Below, in pieces: positions 1 to 9,950 of a stretch of DNA of 64,000 nucleotides. A program made the position numbers and the translations under genes. The notes below the pieces were generated by a model. That model made no database searches and was not told the origin of the DNA. It was given only the letters and a program-made list of their open reading frames with translations. The stretch is from the NCBI RefSeq assembly GCF_045055315.1, contig NZ_CP173677.1:1550001-1614000 (forward strand). The letters are read 5' to 3'. This stretch comes from Brachymonas wangyanguii (lineage in GTDB: Bacteria; Pseudomonadota; Gammaproteobacteria; Burkholderiales; Burkholderiaceae_C). How positions within the stretch are numbered: position 1 is the stretch's first letter; the number at the start of each line of letters is the position of its first letter.

Positions 1-624
<624 letters not shown>

Positions 625-795
625 GGATTGCAGTCCCTCTCTGTAATGATGGATAACCCGGGCGGCAGACGCACGGAAACCGCGCACGCGGCGCGGTGCC
701 GTCAGCCAACACGGGCTTGTCGTGTTATAGCAAAAAAAAACCAAACTAAGCCACTCGCCAAGTGCGCCGGACCGTTGGCTGGAAAGCCCCCGCTG

Positions 796-828
796 TTGCA
801 TTTGGCAATGCTGTAATTATGAATGCAA
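796..828. promoter_or_regulatory. inverted repeat in the mutase/gntR divergent region, candidate operator
   Basis: A 7-bp inverted repeat, TTGCATT at 796-802 and AATGCAA at 822-828, lies in the AT-rich part of the divergent intergenic region and overlaps promoter-like sequence TAATTAT. FCD-type GntR proteins usually bind short inverted repeats in such places. That this is the site for the adjacent regulator is inference. Confidence 0.3.
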
Positions 829-881
829 ATACAGGTAAGATGCGCCCATTGTGACCCTTTTTTTACGATAGGCCCGCGGAT

Positions 882-1583
882 ATGCCTCTTGCCAGCTCGA
901 TCCTGACACGCCAGCAGTCTGAACGACTGCCCGGTGCCGCACGTCCGCTCTACGCCGATGTGGCCGACAACCTGCGCCGCCGCATCCTGCAGCAGCAGTT
1001 GCAACCCGGCAGCTGGATCGACGAACAGAAGCTGGCCGAAGAAATGGGCATCAGCCGCACGCCGATGCGCGAGGCGATCAAGGTGCTGGCCGCCGAAGGC
1101 CTGGTCACGATCCGGGTACGGCGCGGTGCCTACGTCACCGAAGTGCCGGAAAACGAGGTGCGCGAAATCTACCACCTGCTGGCCCTGCTCGAAGCCGATG
1201 CTGCCGCCGACGTGGCGCGCCAGGCCAGCGACAGCGAACTGCAGGAACTGTCCAGCCTGCATCAGCAGCTGCACCAGCTGGCTGCCCTGCTGGCCGACGC
1301 GCCCACGGACAACACCCTGATCGACCAGTTCTTTGCCCTCAACCAACAGTTCCATGGCCGCATGCTGGAGATCAGCGGCAACCACTGGCGCATGCAGATC
1401 GTGAATGACCTGCGCGGCGTGATGCAGCTGGGCCGCCACCACTCGCTGTTCAAGACCGGTCGCGTGCAGCAGTCGCTGGAAGAGCACAGCGCCATCCTGG
1501 CCGCCCTGGTGGCGCGCGATGCCAGTGCCGCCAGCGCTGCCGTGCACACCCATTTCGCCAACGGCCTGCTCGCCGCCGGCTGA
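882..1583 (+). CDS. GntR-family transcriptional regulator, FCD (FadR) subfamily
   Basis: A 233-residue regulator. Residues about 20-90 form a GntR winged helix (LYADVADNLRRRILQQQL, then the recognition region MGISRTPMREAIKVL, and the wing RRGAYV). Residues about 100-225 form an all-helical FCD ligand-binding domain that normally binds a carboxylate metal complex. It is divergent from methylmalonyl-CoA mutase, which suggests control of propionyl/methylmalonyl-CoA metabolism. dnaG starts only 25 nt downstream, so some co-transcription with dnaG is possible. The effector cannot be read from sequence. Confidence 0.88.
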   Translation: MPLASSILTRQQSERLPGAARPLYADVADNLRRRILQQQLQPGSWIDEQKLAEEMGISRTPMREAIKVLAAEGLVTIRVRRGAYVTEVPENEVREIYHLLALLEADAAADVARQASDSELQELSSLHQQLHQLAALLADAPTDNTLIDQFFALNQQFHGRMLEISGNHWRMQIVNDLRGVMQLGRHHSLFKTGRVQQSLEEHSAILAALVARDASAASAAVHTHFANGLLAAG

Positions 1584-1608
1584 GCACTCCAGCACCTACA
1601 ATCCCTGC

Positions 1609-3531
1609 ATGGCCATTCCGCAGGGTTTCATCCAGGATCTGTTGCAACGCGTCGACGTCGTCGAGGTGGTGGGTCGCCACGTCCAGCTGAAAAAGACCGG
1701 TTCCAACTTTTCCGGCCTGTGCCCCTTCCATTCGGAGAAATCGCCCTCCTTCACGGTCAGCCCGAGCAAGCAGTTCTACCACTGCTTTGGCTGCGGCCAG
1801 AATGGCGATGCGATCCGCTTCCTGATGGAGCACAACGGCATGAGTTTCATCGAGGCGGTGCAGGATCTGGCACAGCAGCACGGCCTGCAGGTGCCAGAAG
1901 AGAACATCAGCCCGCAACAGCGCGCCCAGCAGGAAGAACGCAAGCAGAAGCAGGCAACGCTGACCGATGTGCTGGAACGTGCCGGCGCCGATTACCGCAA
2001 GCAGCTCAAGCAGGCACCGGTCGCCATCGACTACCTGAAGAACCGCGGCCTGACCGGCCGCATCGCGCTCCGCTTCGGCATGGGTTACGCGCCGGCCGGC
2101 TGGCACCATCTGACCAGCGTGTTCCCCGAATACACCGATCCGTTGCTGGAAGAAGCCGGCCTGGTGATCCGCCAGCCCGACCAGGCCGGTGACAGCACGC
2201 AGGACCGGCGCTACGACCGATTCCGCCATCGCATCATGTTCCCGATCCGCAATGTGAAGGGGGAATGCATCGGTTTTGGCGGCCGCGTGCTGGGCGATGA
2301 CAAGCCCAAATACCTGAACTCGCCGGAAACCCCGGTGTTCAGCAAGGGCCGCGAACTGTACGGGCTGTTCGAGGCTCGCGATGCCTTGCGCAGCCACGGC
2401 TACGCGCTGGTGACCGAAGGCTATATGGACGTGGTGGCGCTGGCCCAGCTCGGCTTTGCCAATGCCGTGGCCACGCTGGGCACCGCCTGCACGCCCGAGC
2501 ATGTGCACAAGCTGTTCCGCTACACCGACCAGATCGTGTTCAGCTTCGATGGCGACAAGGCCGGCCAGCGTGCCGCGCACAAGGCGCTGGTCGCCGCCCT
2601 GCCCTACGCCAGCGATACCCGCAGCGTCAAATTCCTGTTCCTGCCGCCCGAGCATGATCCGGACAGCTTTATCCGCGCCCATGGGCCGGAAGCTTTCAGC
2701 GCCCAGGTGCAACAGGCGCTGCCGCTCAGCCAGTTCCTGATCCAGGTGGCCTGCGAGAATTGCGACCTGGCCACCGCCGAAGGACGTGCCCGCATGAGCA
2801 GCCAGGCGCGTCCGCTCTGGCAGGCGCTACCCGATGGCGCGCTCAAGGCGCAGTTGCTGGCCGAACTGGCCGCGCAGGCACAGCTGACAGCCGCCGACCT
2901 GCAACATGTCTGGCAGGCCCAGGGCGGATCGTCCCCGCACGGCCAGCCTGCGCCACGGCAGTCGGGCAGCGCGCCGGCGCAGTCTGCCCCGGCCACGGCC
3001 GAATGGCGACCGTCCTCCGGCCAGCGCACGCAACGGCAGAAACAGCCGTGGAAAAAAAATACCAGCCCAGCTACGCCCGTCAACCAGGGCCGGCGCAGCC
3101 CGCCGGCCAGCCGCGCCGACCACGCGCTGCGCCTGCTGCTCTTGCACATGCCATTCTGGGGCCGCTTGCCGCCGGCGCTGCAAGGCCTGCTGTGCGCGCT
3201 GCCAGTACCGCACGGTCCGCTGTTCGGCTGGATCGACAGCCAGTACCAGGAACATGGCGCGCTGGCCTGGGGCGCGCTGCAGGAAAGCCTGCCGCAGGTG
3301 GCCTGGGGCGATGTGGCGCTGCAACTGGTGCAGAACTACCAGACGCTGGAGCTGAGCCCGAGCCAGGACGAGGCGCTGGCCGAACTGCGCTCTGCCGTGA
3401 CCTGGCTGCATGCCGACGAACTGGATCGTCAGGCCAACCAGGCGGCCGCCGCTGGTGACGTGGAGCGCGTACGCACGCTGCTGCAGCAGAAGACGGCACT
3501 CGACATCCTGCCGCCACCCCAGCAGGACTGA
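1609..3531 (+). CDS. dnaG: DNA primase
   Basis: DnaG makes RNA primers at the replication fork with DnaB. The 640-residue protein has the N-terminal zinc ribbon (C38, H41, C59, C62 in CPFH and CFGC). It also has a TOPRIM core with the catalytic Glu in VTEGYMD near residue 268 and the acidic pair DGD near 313, and a C-terminal DnaB-interacting helical domain after a Pro/Gln-rich linker (about 440-505). The start at 1609 (MAIPQGFIQDLLQRVD) matches the family; an upstream in-frame ATG at 1519 lies inside gntR and is rejected. The usual rpsU and rpoD neighbours are absent; the next gene is convergent and abuts the stop. Confidence 0.97.
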   Translation: MAIPQGFIQDLLQRVDVVEVVGRHVQLKKTGSNFSGLCPFHSEKSPSFTVSPSKQFYHCFGCGQNGDAIRFLMEHNGMSFIEAVQDLAQQHGLQVPEENISPQQRAQQEERKQKQATLTDVLERAGADYRKQLKQAPVAIDYLKNRGLTGRIALRFGMGYAPAGWHHLTSVFPEYTDPLLEEAGLVIRQPDQAGDSTQDRRYDRFRHRIMFPIRNVKGECIGFGGRVLGDDKPKYLNSPETPVFSKGRELYGLFEARDALRSHGYALVTEGYMDVVALAQLGFANAVATLGTACTPEHVHKLFRYTDQIVFSFDGDKAGQRAAHKALVAALPYASDTRSVKFLFLPPEHDPDSFIRAHGPEAFSAQVQQALPLSQFLIQVACENCDLATAEGRARMSSQARPLWQALPDGALKAQLLAELAAQAQLTAADLQHVWQAQGGSSPHGQPAPRQSGSAPAQSAPATAEWRPSSGQRTQRQKQPWKKNTSPATPVNQGRRSPPASRADHALRLLLLHMPFWGRLPPALQGLLCALPVPHGPLFGWIDSQYQEHGALAWGALQESLPQVAWGDVALQLVQNYQTLELSPSQDEALAELRSAVTWLHADELDRQANQAAAAGDVERVRTLLQQKTALDILPPPQQD

Positions 3532-4518
3532 TCAGGACGCATCCACCACGGGCGGCGGCACATCGGCCAGCACATCTGATGCACCGGGCAGCGACACGGG
3601 CAAGGTTGGTGCCGGCTCGGGCGGCGACACATTGACCCACGGCTGCATCACCGGCAGCAGGAATTCGGTCGCCTGGCGGCCAACATCAATCGCCTCCTGC
3701 GCCCGGTGGAAATCCATCAGCGACAAATGTGCCAGCCGTGGCGCAATCACCATGTCGGGCGGATCGCCGGCCATGCGGCTGCGCGTGATGCGTTCCTGCA
3801 TGATGTTGATGCTGGTCGCCAGCACTTCCAGCATCGAGGGCAAGGGCGAGCTGACGATATCGGTAACGCTGTCCGGCAGCCAGCCACCCAATGTGTTCTG
3901 GATCGATTGCAGCCAGGGAGAACGTTGCGCCGGCTCGTCCGGTGGCTGCAGGTGGCGTTGCAGGATGTCGCGGTTCAGGTCTACCGCGATCACGATATCG
4001 GCACCCATGGCGCGTGCCAGCGTCACCGGCACCGGATTGACCAGGCCACCGTCCACCAGCAGGCGCTCCTGCACCATGACCGGCGTGAACACGCCGGGCA
4101 AGGCAATCGAGGCGCGCACCGCATCGACCAGCGAGCCCTCGCGCAGCCACAATTCGTTGCCGCCGTGCAGCGCCGTCGCCACCGCGCCGAACGGCATCGG
4201 CAGATCCTCGATCCGGCAATCCTCAAAATGCTTGCGGAAAAAGCTGACCAGCTTCTCGCCCTTGAGCATGCCGCCGGTCAGGCGAAAATCCATCAGTGAG
4301 ATCACGTCGCGCATGCGCAGGCTGCGGATCCACTCCTCGAAACTGTCGAGCTTGCCGGTGGCATAGGCAGCGCCAACGATGGCGCCCACGGACGAACCGC
4401 AGACAATATCGGGACGGATGCCGGCCTCGAGCAGCGTGCGCAGCACGCCCACATGCGCCCAGCCACGCGCCGAGCCGCTGCCCAGCGCCAGGCCAATGAC
4501 CGGCTTGCGCTTCGGCAT
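3532..4518 (-). CDS. patatin-like phospholipase family protein (RssA/NTE type)
   Basis: A 328-residue patatin-fold serine hydrolase. Visible motifs are the oxyanion hole GSGSARG near residue 14, the nucleophile elbow GSSVG near residue 43, and the catalytic Asp in DGG near residue 175, giving the Ser-Asp dyad that cleaves acyl esters of phospholipids. There is no signal peptide, so it should be cytoplasmic or peripheral. Its ATG follows the orn stop by one base, so the two are translationally coupled. The C-terminal tail is Pro-rich and not conserved. It converges directly on dnaG with no gap. Confidence 0.9.
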   Translation of the reverse strand: MPKRKPVIGLALGSGSARGWAHVGVLRTLLEAGIRPDIVCGSSVGAIVGAAYATGKLDSFEEWIRSLRMRDVISLMDFRLTGGMLKGEKLVSFFRKHFEDCRIEDLPMPFGAVATALHGGNELWLREGSLVDAVRASIALPGVFTPVMVQERLLVDGGLVNPVPVTLARAMGADIVIAVDLNRDILQRHLQPPDEPAQRSPWLQSIQNTLGGWLPDSVTDIVSSPLPSMLEVLATSINIMQERITRSRMAGDPPDMVIAPRLAHLSLMDFHRAQEAIDVGRQATEFLLPVMQPWVNVSPPEPAPTLPVSLPGASDVLADVPPPVVDAS

Positions 4519-4519
4519 G

Positions 4520-5140
4520 TCAGGCCTGCTCCGCCGCTACCGGCTCCGGCATGCGCAGGAAGTGCTCGCGGTAATAGACCAGCTCGTCGATGGACTCCTC
4601 GACATCGGCCAGCGCGGTGTGCTTCTGGTGCTTCTTGAACTGCGCGTGCAGTTCCGGGCGCCAGCGGCGCGCCAGTTCCTTGAGCGTGCTCACATCCAGG
4701 TTGCGGTAGTGGAAGTAGGCTTCCAGCTTGGGCATTGCCTTGACCAGGAAACGGCGATCCTGGCCAATGGTGTTGCCACACATCGGCGACTTGCCCTTGC
4801 TCACGTACTTGCGCAGGAAGGCCAGGATCTCCTTTTCGGCATCGGCTTCGGTCACGTTGCTGGCCTTGACCTTGTCGATCAGGCCGCTGCGGCCATGCGT
4901 GCCCTTGTTCCAGGCATCCATGCCATCCAGCAGCTGCTGGCTCTGGTGGATCACCAGCACCGGGCCGTGCACGCGCGTCGCCAGGTCCGGGCTGGTCACG
5001 ATCAGCGCGATCTCGATGATGCGCTCCTTCTCGGGATCCAGTCCGGTCATTTCGCAATCGAGCCAGATCAGGTTGTCATCGTGCTTGGCCAGCACGGGAG
5101 GGGCAGCCGCTTCGGCGGCGGGGTTCAGGGTTTCACTCAT
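4520..5140 (-). CDS. orn: oligoribonuclease
   Basis: A 3'-5' exonuclease of the DEDDh class that degrades 2-5 nt RNAs to mononucleotides, including linear cyclic-di-GMP products, and is usually essential. The 206-residue protein shows the first motif in IWLDCEMTGLDPEKERIIEI (D and E) and CGNTIGQDRRFL for the second Asp. The HTALADVEESIDELVYYR end supplies the catalytic His and Asp. The N-terminus (MSETLNPAAEAAAPP) is slightly longer than in E. coli. The ATG at 5138-5140 was chosen by homology; the frame stays open far upstream without coding character. The patatin gene follows. Confidence 0.96.
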   Translation of the reverse strand: MSETLNPAAEAAAPPVLAKHDDNLIWLDCEMTGLDPEKERIIEIALIVTSPDLATRVHGPVLVIHQSQQLLDGMDAWNKGTHGRSGLIDKVKASNVTEADAEKEILAFLRKYVSKGKSPMCGNTIGQDRRFLVKAMPKLEAYFHYRNLDVSTLKELARRWRPELHAQFKKHQKHTALADVEESIDELVYYREHFLRMPEPVAAEQA

Positions 5141-5221
5141 GGCCGTATTGTCTCGCATCCAGTGGCATCTCGCGCCGATCGGGTCAGCGCAATCCCCCGC
5201 AGACAGGTACACTTGTGCCGC

Positions 5222-6502
5222 ATGGATGCACTCCCCTTTGATATTACCTATCTGAACCTGTTTACCACGCTGTTCGTGCTGGCCCTGGTCGGCAGCCTGC
5301 TGCTGCGCTATTGGCTGGCGACGCGCCAGATCCGCCATGTGGCCTGGAACCGGCATCAGGTACCGGCACCGTTTGCGCCTTATATCAGCCAGCAGGCACA
5401 CCAGAAAGCCGCCGCCTACACCGTGGCGCGCAACCAGATGGATCTCTGGCAAAGCACCTACAGCGCCGCCATCGTGATCGGCTGGACACTGCTCGGTGGC
5501 CTGGCCGCGCTCAACTACCAGCTGCACAACCTGATCGAACATCCGTTCTGGCAGCAGCTGGCGCTGATCGCCGCCTTTTTCCTGATCAATGGCGCACTGG
5601 AACTGCCGGTGAGCTGGTATGCCACCTTCAAGCTGGAAGAACGCTTCGGCTTCAACAAGAGCACGCAGGGCCTCTGGTGGGCGGACGTGTTCAAGAGCAC
5701 GCTGATGACCGCCGTCATCGGCCTGCCGCTGGCGGCGCTCTACCTGTTCCTGATGGAACGTGCCGGCAGTCTGTGGTGGCTCTGGGCCTGGGGCGTCTGG
5801 GTGCTGTTTGCGCTGCTGATGATGGTGCTCTACCCGAGCGTGATCGCACCGCTGTTCAACAAGTTCCAGCCGCTGCAGGACAGCCAGCTGAGCGAGCGCG
5901 TGCAGGCGCTGATGCAGCGCTGCGGCTTCCAGGCCAAGGGCCTGTTCGTGATGGATGGCAGCCGCCGCAGCGCCCATGCCAACGCCTATTTCACCGGCCT
6001 GGGCAGCTCCAAGCGCGTAGTGTTTTTCGATACCCTGCTGTCCAAGCTGAGCACCGATGAGGTCGAGGCCGTGCTGGCCCATGAGCTGGGCCATTTCCAC
6101 CACCGCCACATCATCAAGCGCATGGTGCTGATGTTTGGCCTGAGCCTGGCCGGCTTTGCAATGCTGGGCTGGCTCTACAACCAGGTCTGGTTCTATAGCG
6201 GCCTGGGCGTGATGCCCAACCTGCTGTCGCCGAATGCCGCGCTGGCGCTGATCCTGTTCCTGCTGGTGGTGCCGTCCTTCGTGTTCTTCCTGTCGCCGCT
6301 GCTGGCCTCGCTGTCGCGACGTGACGAATACCAGGCCGATGCCTATGCCGTGCAGCAGACCGCTGCCGAACCGATGGCCACCGCCCTGCTCAAGCTGTAC
6401 GAAGACAATGCTTCCACGCTCACGCCGGATCCGCTCTACGTGAAGTTCTACTACTCGCACCCGCCGGCCAGCAACCGCCTGGCGCGCATGGGCATGGCCT
6501 GA
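5222..6502 (+). CDS. M48-family zinc metalloprotease, Ste24p/CAAX-protease type
   Basis: A 426-residue integral membrane protease. It has an N-terminal membrane block (first helix in residues 5-30, more near 80-200), the zinc motif HELGH (in VEAVLAHELGHFHHRH, near residue 285), and the third ligand and catalytic Asp in RRDEYQADAYAV near residue 370. This is the order seen in Ste24-like enzymes. Bacterial members are thought to act in membrane protein quality control. Start ATG at 5222 gives the conserved N-terminus. The stop abuts the rsgA start with no gap, so they form an operon. Confidence 0.92.
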   Translation: MDALPFDITYLNLFTTLFVLALVGSLLLRYWLATRQIRHVAWNRHQVPAPFAPYISQQAHQKAAAYTVARNQMDLWQSTYSAAIVIGWTLLGGLAALNYQLHNLIEHPFWQQLALIAAFFLINGALELPVSWYATFKLEERFGFNKSTQGLWWADVFKSTLMTAVIGLPLAALYLFLMERAGSLWWLWAWGVWVLFALLMMVLYPSVIAPLFNKFQPLQDSQLSERVQALMQRCGFQAKGLFVMDGSRRSAHANAYFTGLGSSKRVVFFDTLLSKLSTDEVEAVLAHELGHFHHRHIIKRMVLMFGLSLAGFAMLGWLYNQVWFYSGLGVMPNLLSPNAALALILFLLVVPSFVFFLSPLLASLSRRDEYQADAYAVQQTAAEPMATALLKLYEDNASTLTPDPLYVKFYYSHPPASNRLARMGMA

Positions 6503-7468
6503 ATGGGCAAACCCCGCCGCCCTGCCCCTGCCGCCTCCACCACCGACCTGATGGACGGACTGGTGGTATCGGCCCATGGCCGCCACTGCGTAGTCGAAAC
6601 TGATGACGGCAGCCGTCGCATCTGCCACCCGCGTGGCAAGAAGAGCACCGTCGTCGTCGGCGACCAGGTGCGCTGGAGCGCCCCACCACCCGGCCAGGGC
6701 GAGGAAGGCAGCATCGAGCAGGTGCTGCCGCGCCGCAACCTGTTCTACCGCCAGGACGAGATGCGCACCAAGGCCTTTGCCGCGAATATCGACCAGGTGC
6801 TGATCTGGATTGCCGCCGAACCCGAGTTCTCGCACAAGCTGCTGGCGCGTGCCCTGATCGCGGCCGATGCCGCCGGCATCCGGCCGCGCATCGTGCTGAA
6901 CAAGGCCGATCTGGCCGAGGCGCATGCGCGCGGCTGGGAGCGGCTGGAACCCTACCGCGCCATGCAGTACGACACGCTCGGCGTCTCGCTGACGGAACAT
7001 GCCGCTGACGATCCGGCACTGGCGCAGCTGCAGCAGTGGCTGCAAGGCCGCAAGACGCTGGTGCTCGGTCCGTCCGGCACCGGCAAGAGCACGCTGATCA
7101 ACTGGCTGCTGCCCGATGCCAATGCGCAGGTCGGCGAGATTTCGCAGGCACTCAACTCGGGCCGCCACACCACCACCAATACGCGCTGGTACTGGATGGA
7201 CCGCGACAGCGGCAGCGCAGTGATCGATTCACCGGGTTTCCAGGAATTCGGCCTGCGCCATATCGCGCCAGCCGATCTGGCGTCCTGGATGCCGGACCTG
7301 CGTCAGCACGTGCCTCAATGCAAATTCTACAACTGCACCCATCTGCACGAACCGGGCTGCGGCGTGCTCGCCTCGCTAGACCAGCCAGTGGCCGAAGGCG
7401 GCGTACACCCGCTGCGCCACAAGCTCTACGCCGAGCTGTTCGAGGAACTGTCGCAGGTGCGTTACTGA
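6503..7468 (+). CDS. rsgA: ribosome small subunit-dependent GTPase A
   Basis: A circularly permuted GTPase that releases RbfA and checks late 30S subunit assembly. The 321-residue protein has an N-terminal OB fold. The GTPase motifs run in permuted order: NKADL (G4, near 132), GPSGTGKSTLIN (G1, near 189) and DSPGF (G3). The C-terminal zinc-binding segment has Cys and His in HVPQCKFYNCTHLHEPGC. It begins directly after the M48 protease stop and ends three bases before the convergent CobD/CbiB-like gene. Confidence 0.97.
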   Translation: MGKPRRPAPAASTTDLMDGLVVSAHGRHCVVETDDGSRRICHPRGKKSTVVVGDQVRWSAPPPGQGEEGSIEQVLPRRNLFYRQDEMRTKAFAANIDQVLIWIAAEPEFSHKLLARALIAADAAGIRPRIVLNKADLAEAHARGWERLEPYRAMQYDTLGVSLTEHAADDPALAQLQQWLQGRKTLVLGPSGTGKSTLINWLLPDANAQVGEISQALNSGRHTTTNTRWYWMDRDSGSAVIDSPGFQEFGLRHIAPADLASWMPDLRQHVPQCKFYNCTHLHEPGCGVLASLDQPVAEGGVHPLRHKLYAELFEELSQVRY

Positions 7469-7471
7469 GCC

Positions 7472-8470
7472 TCAGCTGACCCAGCGCGTCAGCGTGATCA
7501 GCGCCAGCAGCAGGCACCAGAGCCAGAGCGCACGCCGGATCAGGCCGGATAGCGCCTGCAGCGAACGCAAGCCGGGCTGCTCCACCAGCATGCTGGCGCC
7601 TGGTGCGTCAGCGGCAGGCAGGTCTTGCGGAGCCGGCAGGCGCGGCGTACCCACCGCTGCCGGCAGCGGCCAGGACAGGTCAATCGCCCCCATCGCCGTC
7701 GCCTGCACCAGCGTATCGGCATCGGTATCGGTATCGGAGACGCTGGCCGGCAGCCCCTGCATCTGGAAGCGCCAGTTGTCCAGCGCCTGCTCGAAATTGC
7801 CGGCAACGGCAAAGCTCGCTGCCGTCACCCGGGCCGGCAGCCAGTTGATCCAGTTCCAGGCCTGGCGCGACACGTCCGTGAGCAGCGCATGCGCTGCAGC
7901 ATCTTCCCCGGCACGCGGCTGGCGCCAGTGCTGTGCCAGCACATCGGCCGCGCGGAACAGCACGGCACCGGCCGGACCCAGGCCCAGCAGCATGCCGATC
8001 AGGAAAGCGGCCAGCACACCAAACAGCTGGCGATGCGCATCGCGCGTGCCCTGCTCCAGCGCCTGGCGCAGCACGTCATGGTGTGGCAAGGCCATGACAT
8101 CCACCTGCTTCCAGTCAGCCAGCCATTGGCGCGCCTGCTGCTCCTGCCCCATGTCGAGTGCATCGCGGATGCGTGCCAAGGGCTGGCCGAACGGGCGATA
8201 CGCCAGGCAGACATGCAGCACGGCCACCAGCCAAGGCAAGGACAGCAGCCAGCCCACCGCATCCAGCAGGTAGTACAGCAGCGCCGACAGCCCTGCCGGC
8301 AGCAGCACGGCCAGCGCCCAGGCCAGCCAGCCCTGGCGTCGTTGCGCCAAGGGCAGACGGTCCGCCACGCGATCCGCCAGCTGCAGATAACGGCGCAGCA
8401 CCGGCTGGCGCAGCGATGACGGCTGGAGCTGTTCGATCAGCAGGACGAGCAGAAGGGAAATCAGGGACAT
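7472..8470 (-). CDS. CobD/CbiB-family (AmpE-like) membrane protein
   Basis: A 332-residue polytopic membrane protein. Hydrophobic segments are at the N-terminus (SLISLLLVLLIEQL), near 50-75 (WLAWALAVLLPAGLSALLYYLL), near 170-190 and at the C-terminus (LWLWCLLLALITL). The early IEQLQPS and the central HRQLFGVLAAFLIGMLLGLGPAGAVLFR resemble the CbiB/CobD (adenosylcobinamide synthase) superfamily, but no cobalamin genes are nearby. In related genera such a protein sits next to rsgA and NUDIX as a conserved protein of unknown role, possibly a structural relative of AmpE. Confidence 0.72.
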   Translation of the reverse strand: MSLISLLLVLLIEQLQPSSLRQPVLRRYLQLADRVADRLPLAQRRQGWLAWALAVLLPAGLSALLYYLLDAVGWLLSLPWLVAVLHVCLAYRPFGQPLARIRDALDMGQEQQARQWLADWKQVDVMALPHHDVLRQALEQGTRDAHRQLFGVLAAFLIGMLLGLGPAGAVLFRAADVLAQHWRQPRAGEDAAAHALLTDVSRQAWNWINWLPARVTAASFAVAGNFEQALDNWRFQMQGLPASVSDTDTDADTLVQATAMGAIDLSWPLPAAVGTPRLPAPQDLPAADAPGASMLVEQPGLRSLQALSGLIRRALWLWCLLLALITLTRWVS

Positions 8471-8524
8471 GCGGCAATCGGAGAGAAAACGGGCAGGCCT
8501 AGCATAGCACTGCCCGGTGTCAGG

Positions 8525-9283
8525 TCAGGCCGCCAGGAAACGGTAGAAATCGCGCAAGATGCCGGCGGTCACGCCCCAGATATAGCGTTCGATGCCAGTA
8601 TCCGCCTCCTGGTAAGGCATGGAAAACCATTCGCGACGATGATCGGGTGCCGGCTGCCACTGGTGCTTGCGATGGTGGCGCGGGTCCATCAGGAACGGTA
8701 GCGGCACGGTGAACACGTCCGCCACCTCGTTCGGATTCGGCTGCAGGCTCACGTCCGGCGACAGGATGCCAACCACCGGCGTCACGCGGTAGCCGGTACC
8801 GGTCATGTAGCTGGGCAACTTACCCAGCACCTGCACGCCCTCCACCGGCAAGCCGACCTCTTCCTCGGCTTCGCGCAAGGCGGCCGCCACGGCATCGGCA
8901 TCATCAGGATCGATCTTGCCGCCCGGAAAAGCGATCTGGCCGGCGTGCGACTTGAGGTGCTCGGTGCGCTGCGTCAGCAGCACGCGCAACTGGTCCGGTG
9001 ACTGCTGCAGCGGCTGCAGGCCGAGCAGCACGGCAGCGTCACGCGGCGGCTGCTGCCAGGGCAGCAGCTCGCTGCGCTGTTCCGGCTGCCACGGCAAGGG
9101 ATTGGCAAAGCGCTGACGCACTGCCGACAGCGACAGCCGGTCGAGCGCCAGCGCCTGCTGTTGCTGCACCTGGCTGGTCGCCTCGTGCCAGATCGGGATC
9201 TGGCGCGGATCCAGCGCATTCACCTGCTGGTCGGCAGGCTGCTGCGGGTTCGGCGTGGAGGGGCGGGAATCGGTCTTGCGCAT
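8525..9283 (-). CDS. NUDIX CoA pyrophosphatase
   Basis: A 252-residue hydrolase of the NudL/CoAse type, which splits CoA to 3',5'-ADP and phosphopantetheine. The CoA-specific signature LLTQRTEHLKSHAGQIAFPG directly precedes the NUDIX box, GKIDPDDADAVAAALREA followed by EEEVGLP, whose Glu residues bind the metal. The first 85 residues are Gln-rich and poorly conserved. It lies downstream of rplS on the same strand but beyond the rplS terminator. Confidence 0.9.
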   Translation of the reverse strand: MRKTDSRPSTPNPQQPADQQVNALDPRQIPIWHEATSQVQQQQALALDRLSLSAVRQRFANPLPWQPEQRSELLPWQQPPRDAAVLLGLQPLQQSPDQLRVLLTQRTEHLKSHAGQIAFPGGKIDPDDADAVAAALREAEEEVGLPVEGVQVLGKLPSYMTGTGYRVTPVVGILSPDVSLQPNPNEVADVFTVPLPFLMDPRHHRKHQWQPAPDHRREWFSMPYQEADTGIERYIWGVTAGILRDFYRFLAA

Positions 9284-9353
9284 AAGGGTATCCGGTGCCT
9301 GTCACGGCATCTGCAAGCATACGTGGACTGGCAAATGCTGACAAGCAGACAAG

Positions 9354-9386
9354 AAAAAACCGCTCCAGCCCTGAGGCGGGAGCGGT
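9354..9386 (-). terminator. intrinsic terminator of rplS
   Basis: An 8-bp perfect stem (ACCGCTCC at 9359-9366 with GGAGCGGT at 9379-9386) with a 12-nt loop, followed on the minus strand by a T6 tract complementary to A 9354-9359. It lies 40 nt after the rplS stop. Confidence 0.9.
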
Positions 9387-9425
9387 CTGGCCTGCCCGCA
9401 GGCAGGCTGGCATCGCGGCAGCAGC

Positions 9426-9800
9426 TTAGCTGGCAACCTTGACGCGAGACGGCAGCTTTTCCTTGATGCGTGCCGACTTGCCGCTGCGCTCACGCAGGTA
9501 GTACAGCTTGGCACGACGCACGTCACCACGGCGCTTGACTTCAATACCGGCAATCAGCGGGCTGTAGGTCTGGAACGTACGTTCCACGCCTTCGCCGCTG
9601 GAGATCTTGCGCACGGTGAAGGCGCTGTTCAGGCCGCGGTTGCGCTTGGCAATCACGACGCCTTCGTAGGCCTGCACACGCTTGCGCGTGCCTTCCACCA
9701 CGTTCACGCTGACGATCACGGTGTCGCCAGGGCCGAAAGCGGGGATGGTCTTGTTCAGACGCTCGATCTCTTCTTTTTCCAGGGTCTGGATCAGGTTCAT
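9426..9800 (-). CDS. rplS: 50S ribosomal protein L19
   Basis: L19 sits at the 30S-50S interface. The 124-residue protein has the family core FGPGDTVIVSVNVVEGTRKR, the signature GVVIAKRNRGLNSAFTVRKI and the RRGDVRRAKLYYLRERSGK end. Start MNLIQTLEKEEIERLN at 9800; an in-frame ATG five codons upstream is rejected. In most Proteobacteria rplS closes the rpsP-rimM-trmD-rplS operon; here it stands alone between its own promoter and its own terminator, with metC upstream. Confidence 0.97.
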   Translation of the reverse strand: MNLIQTLEKEEIERLNKTIPAFGPGDTVIVSVNVVEGTRKRVQAYEGVVIAKRNRGLNSAFTVRKISSGEGVERTFQTYSPLIAGIEVKRRGDVRRAKLYYLRERSGKSARIKEKLPSRVKVAS

Positions 9801-9950
9801 TGCTGAATTCCTCACACTCTCCGATCGTATTCAAGCTGCACAAATGGCCTCTTCACACAGGCACCAACTACGGTATCCGGCTGCTGCTGGCGGGTGTCAT
9901 GCAGACACACGTCGCCCAGCGAGGCGGCTAACAGAGGATCGAAAGATGGG

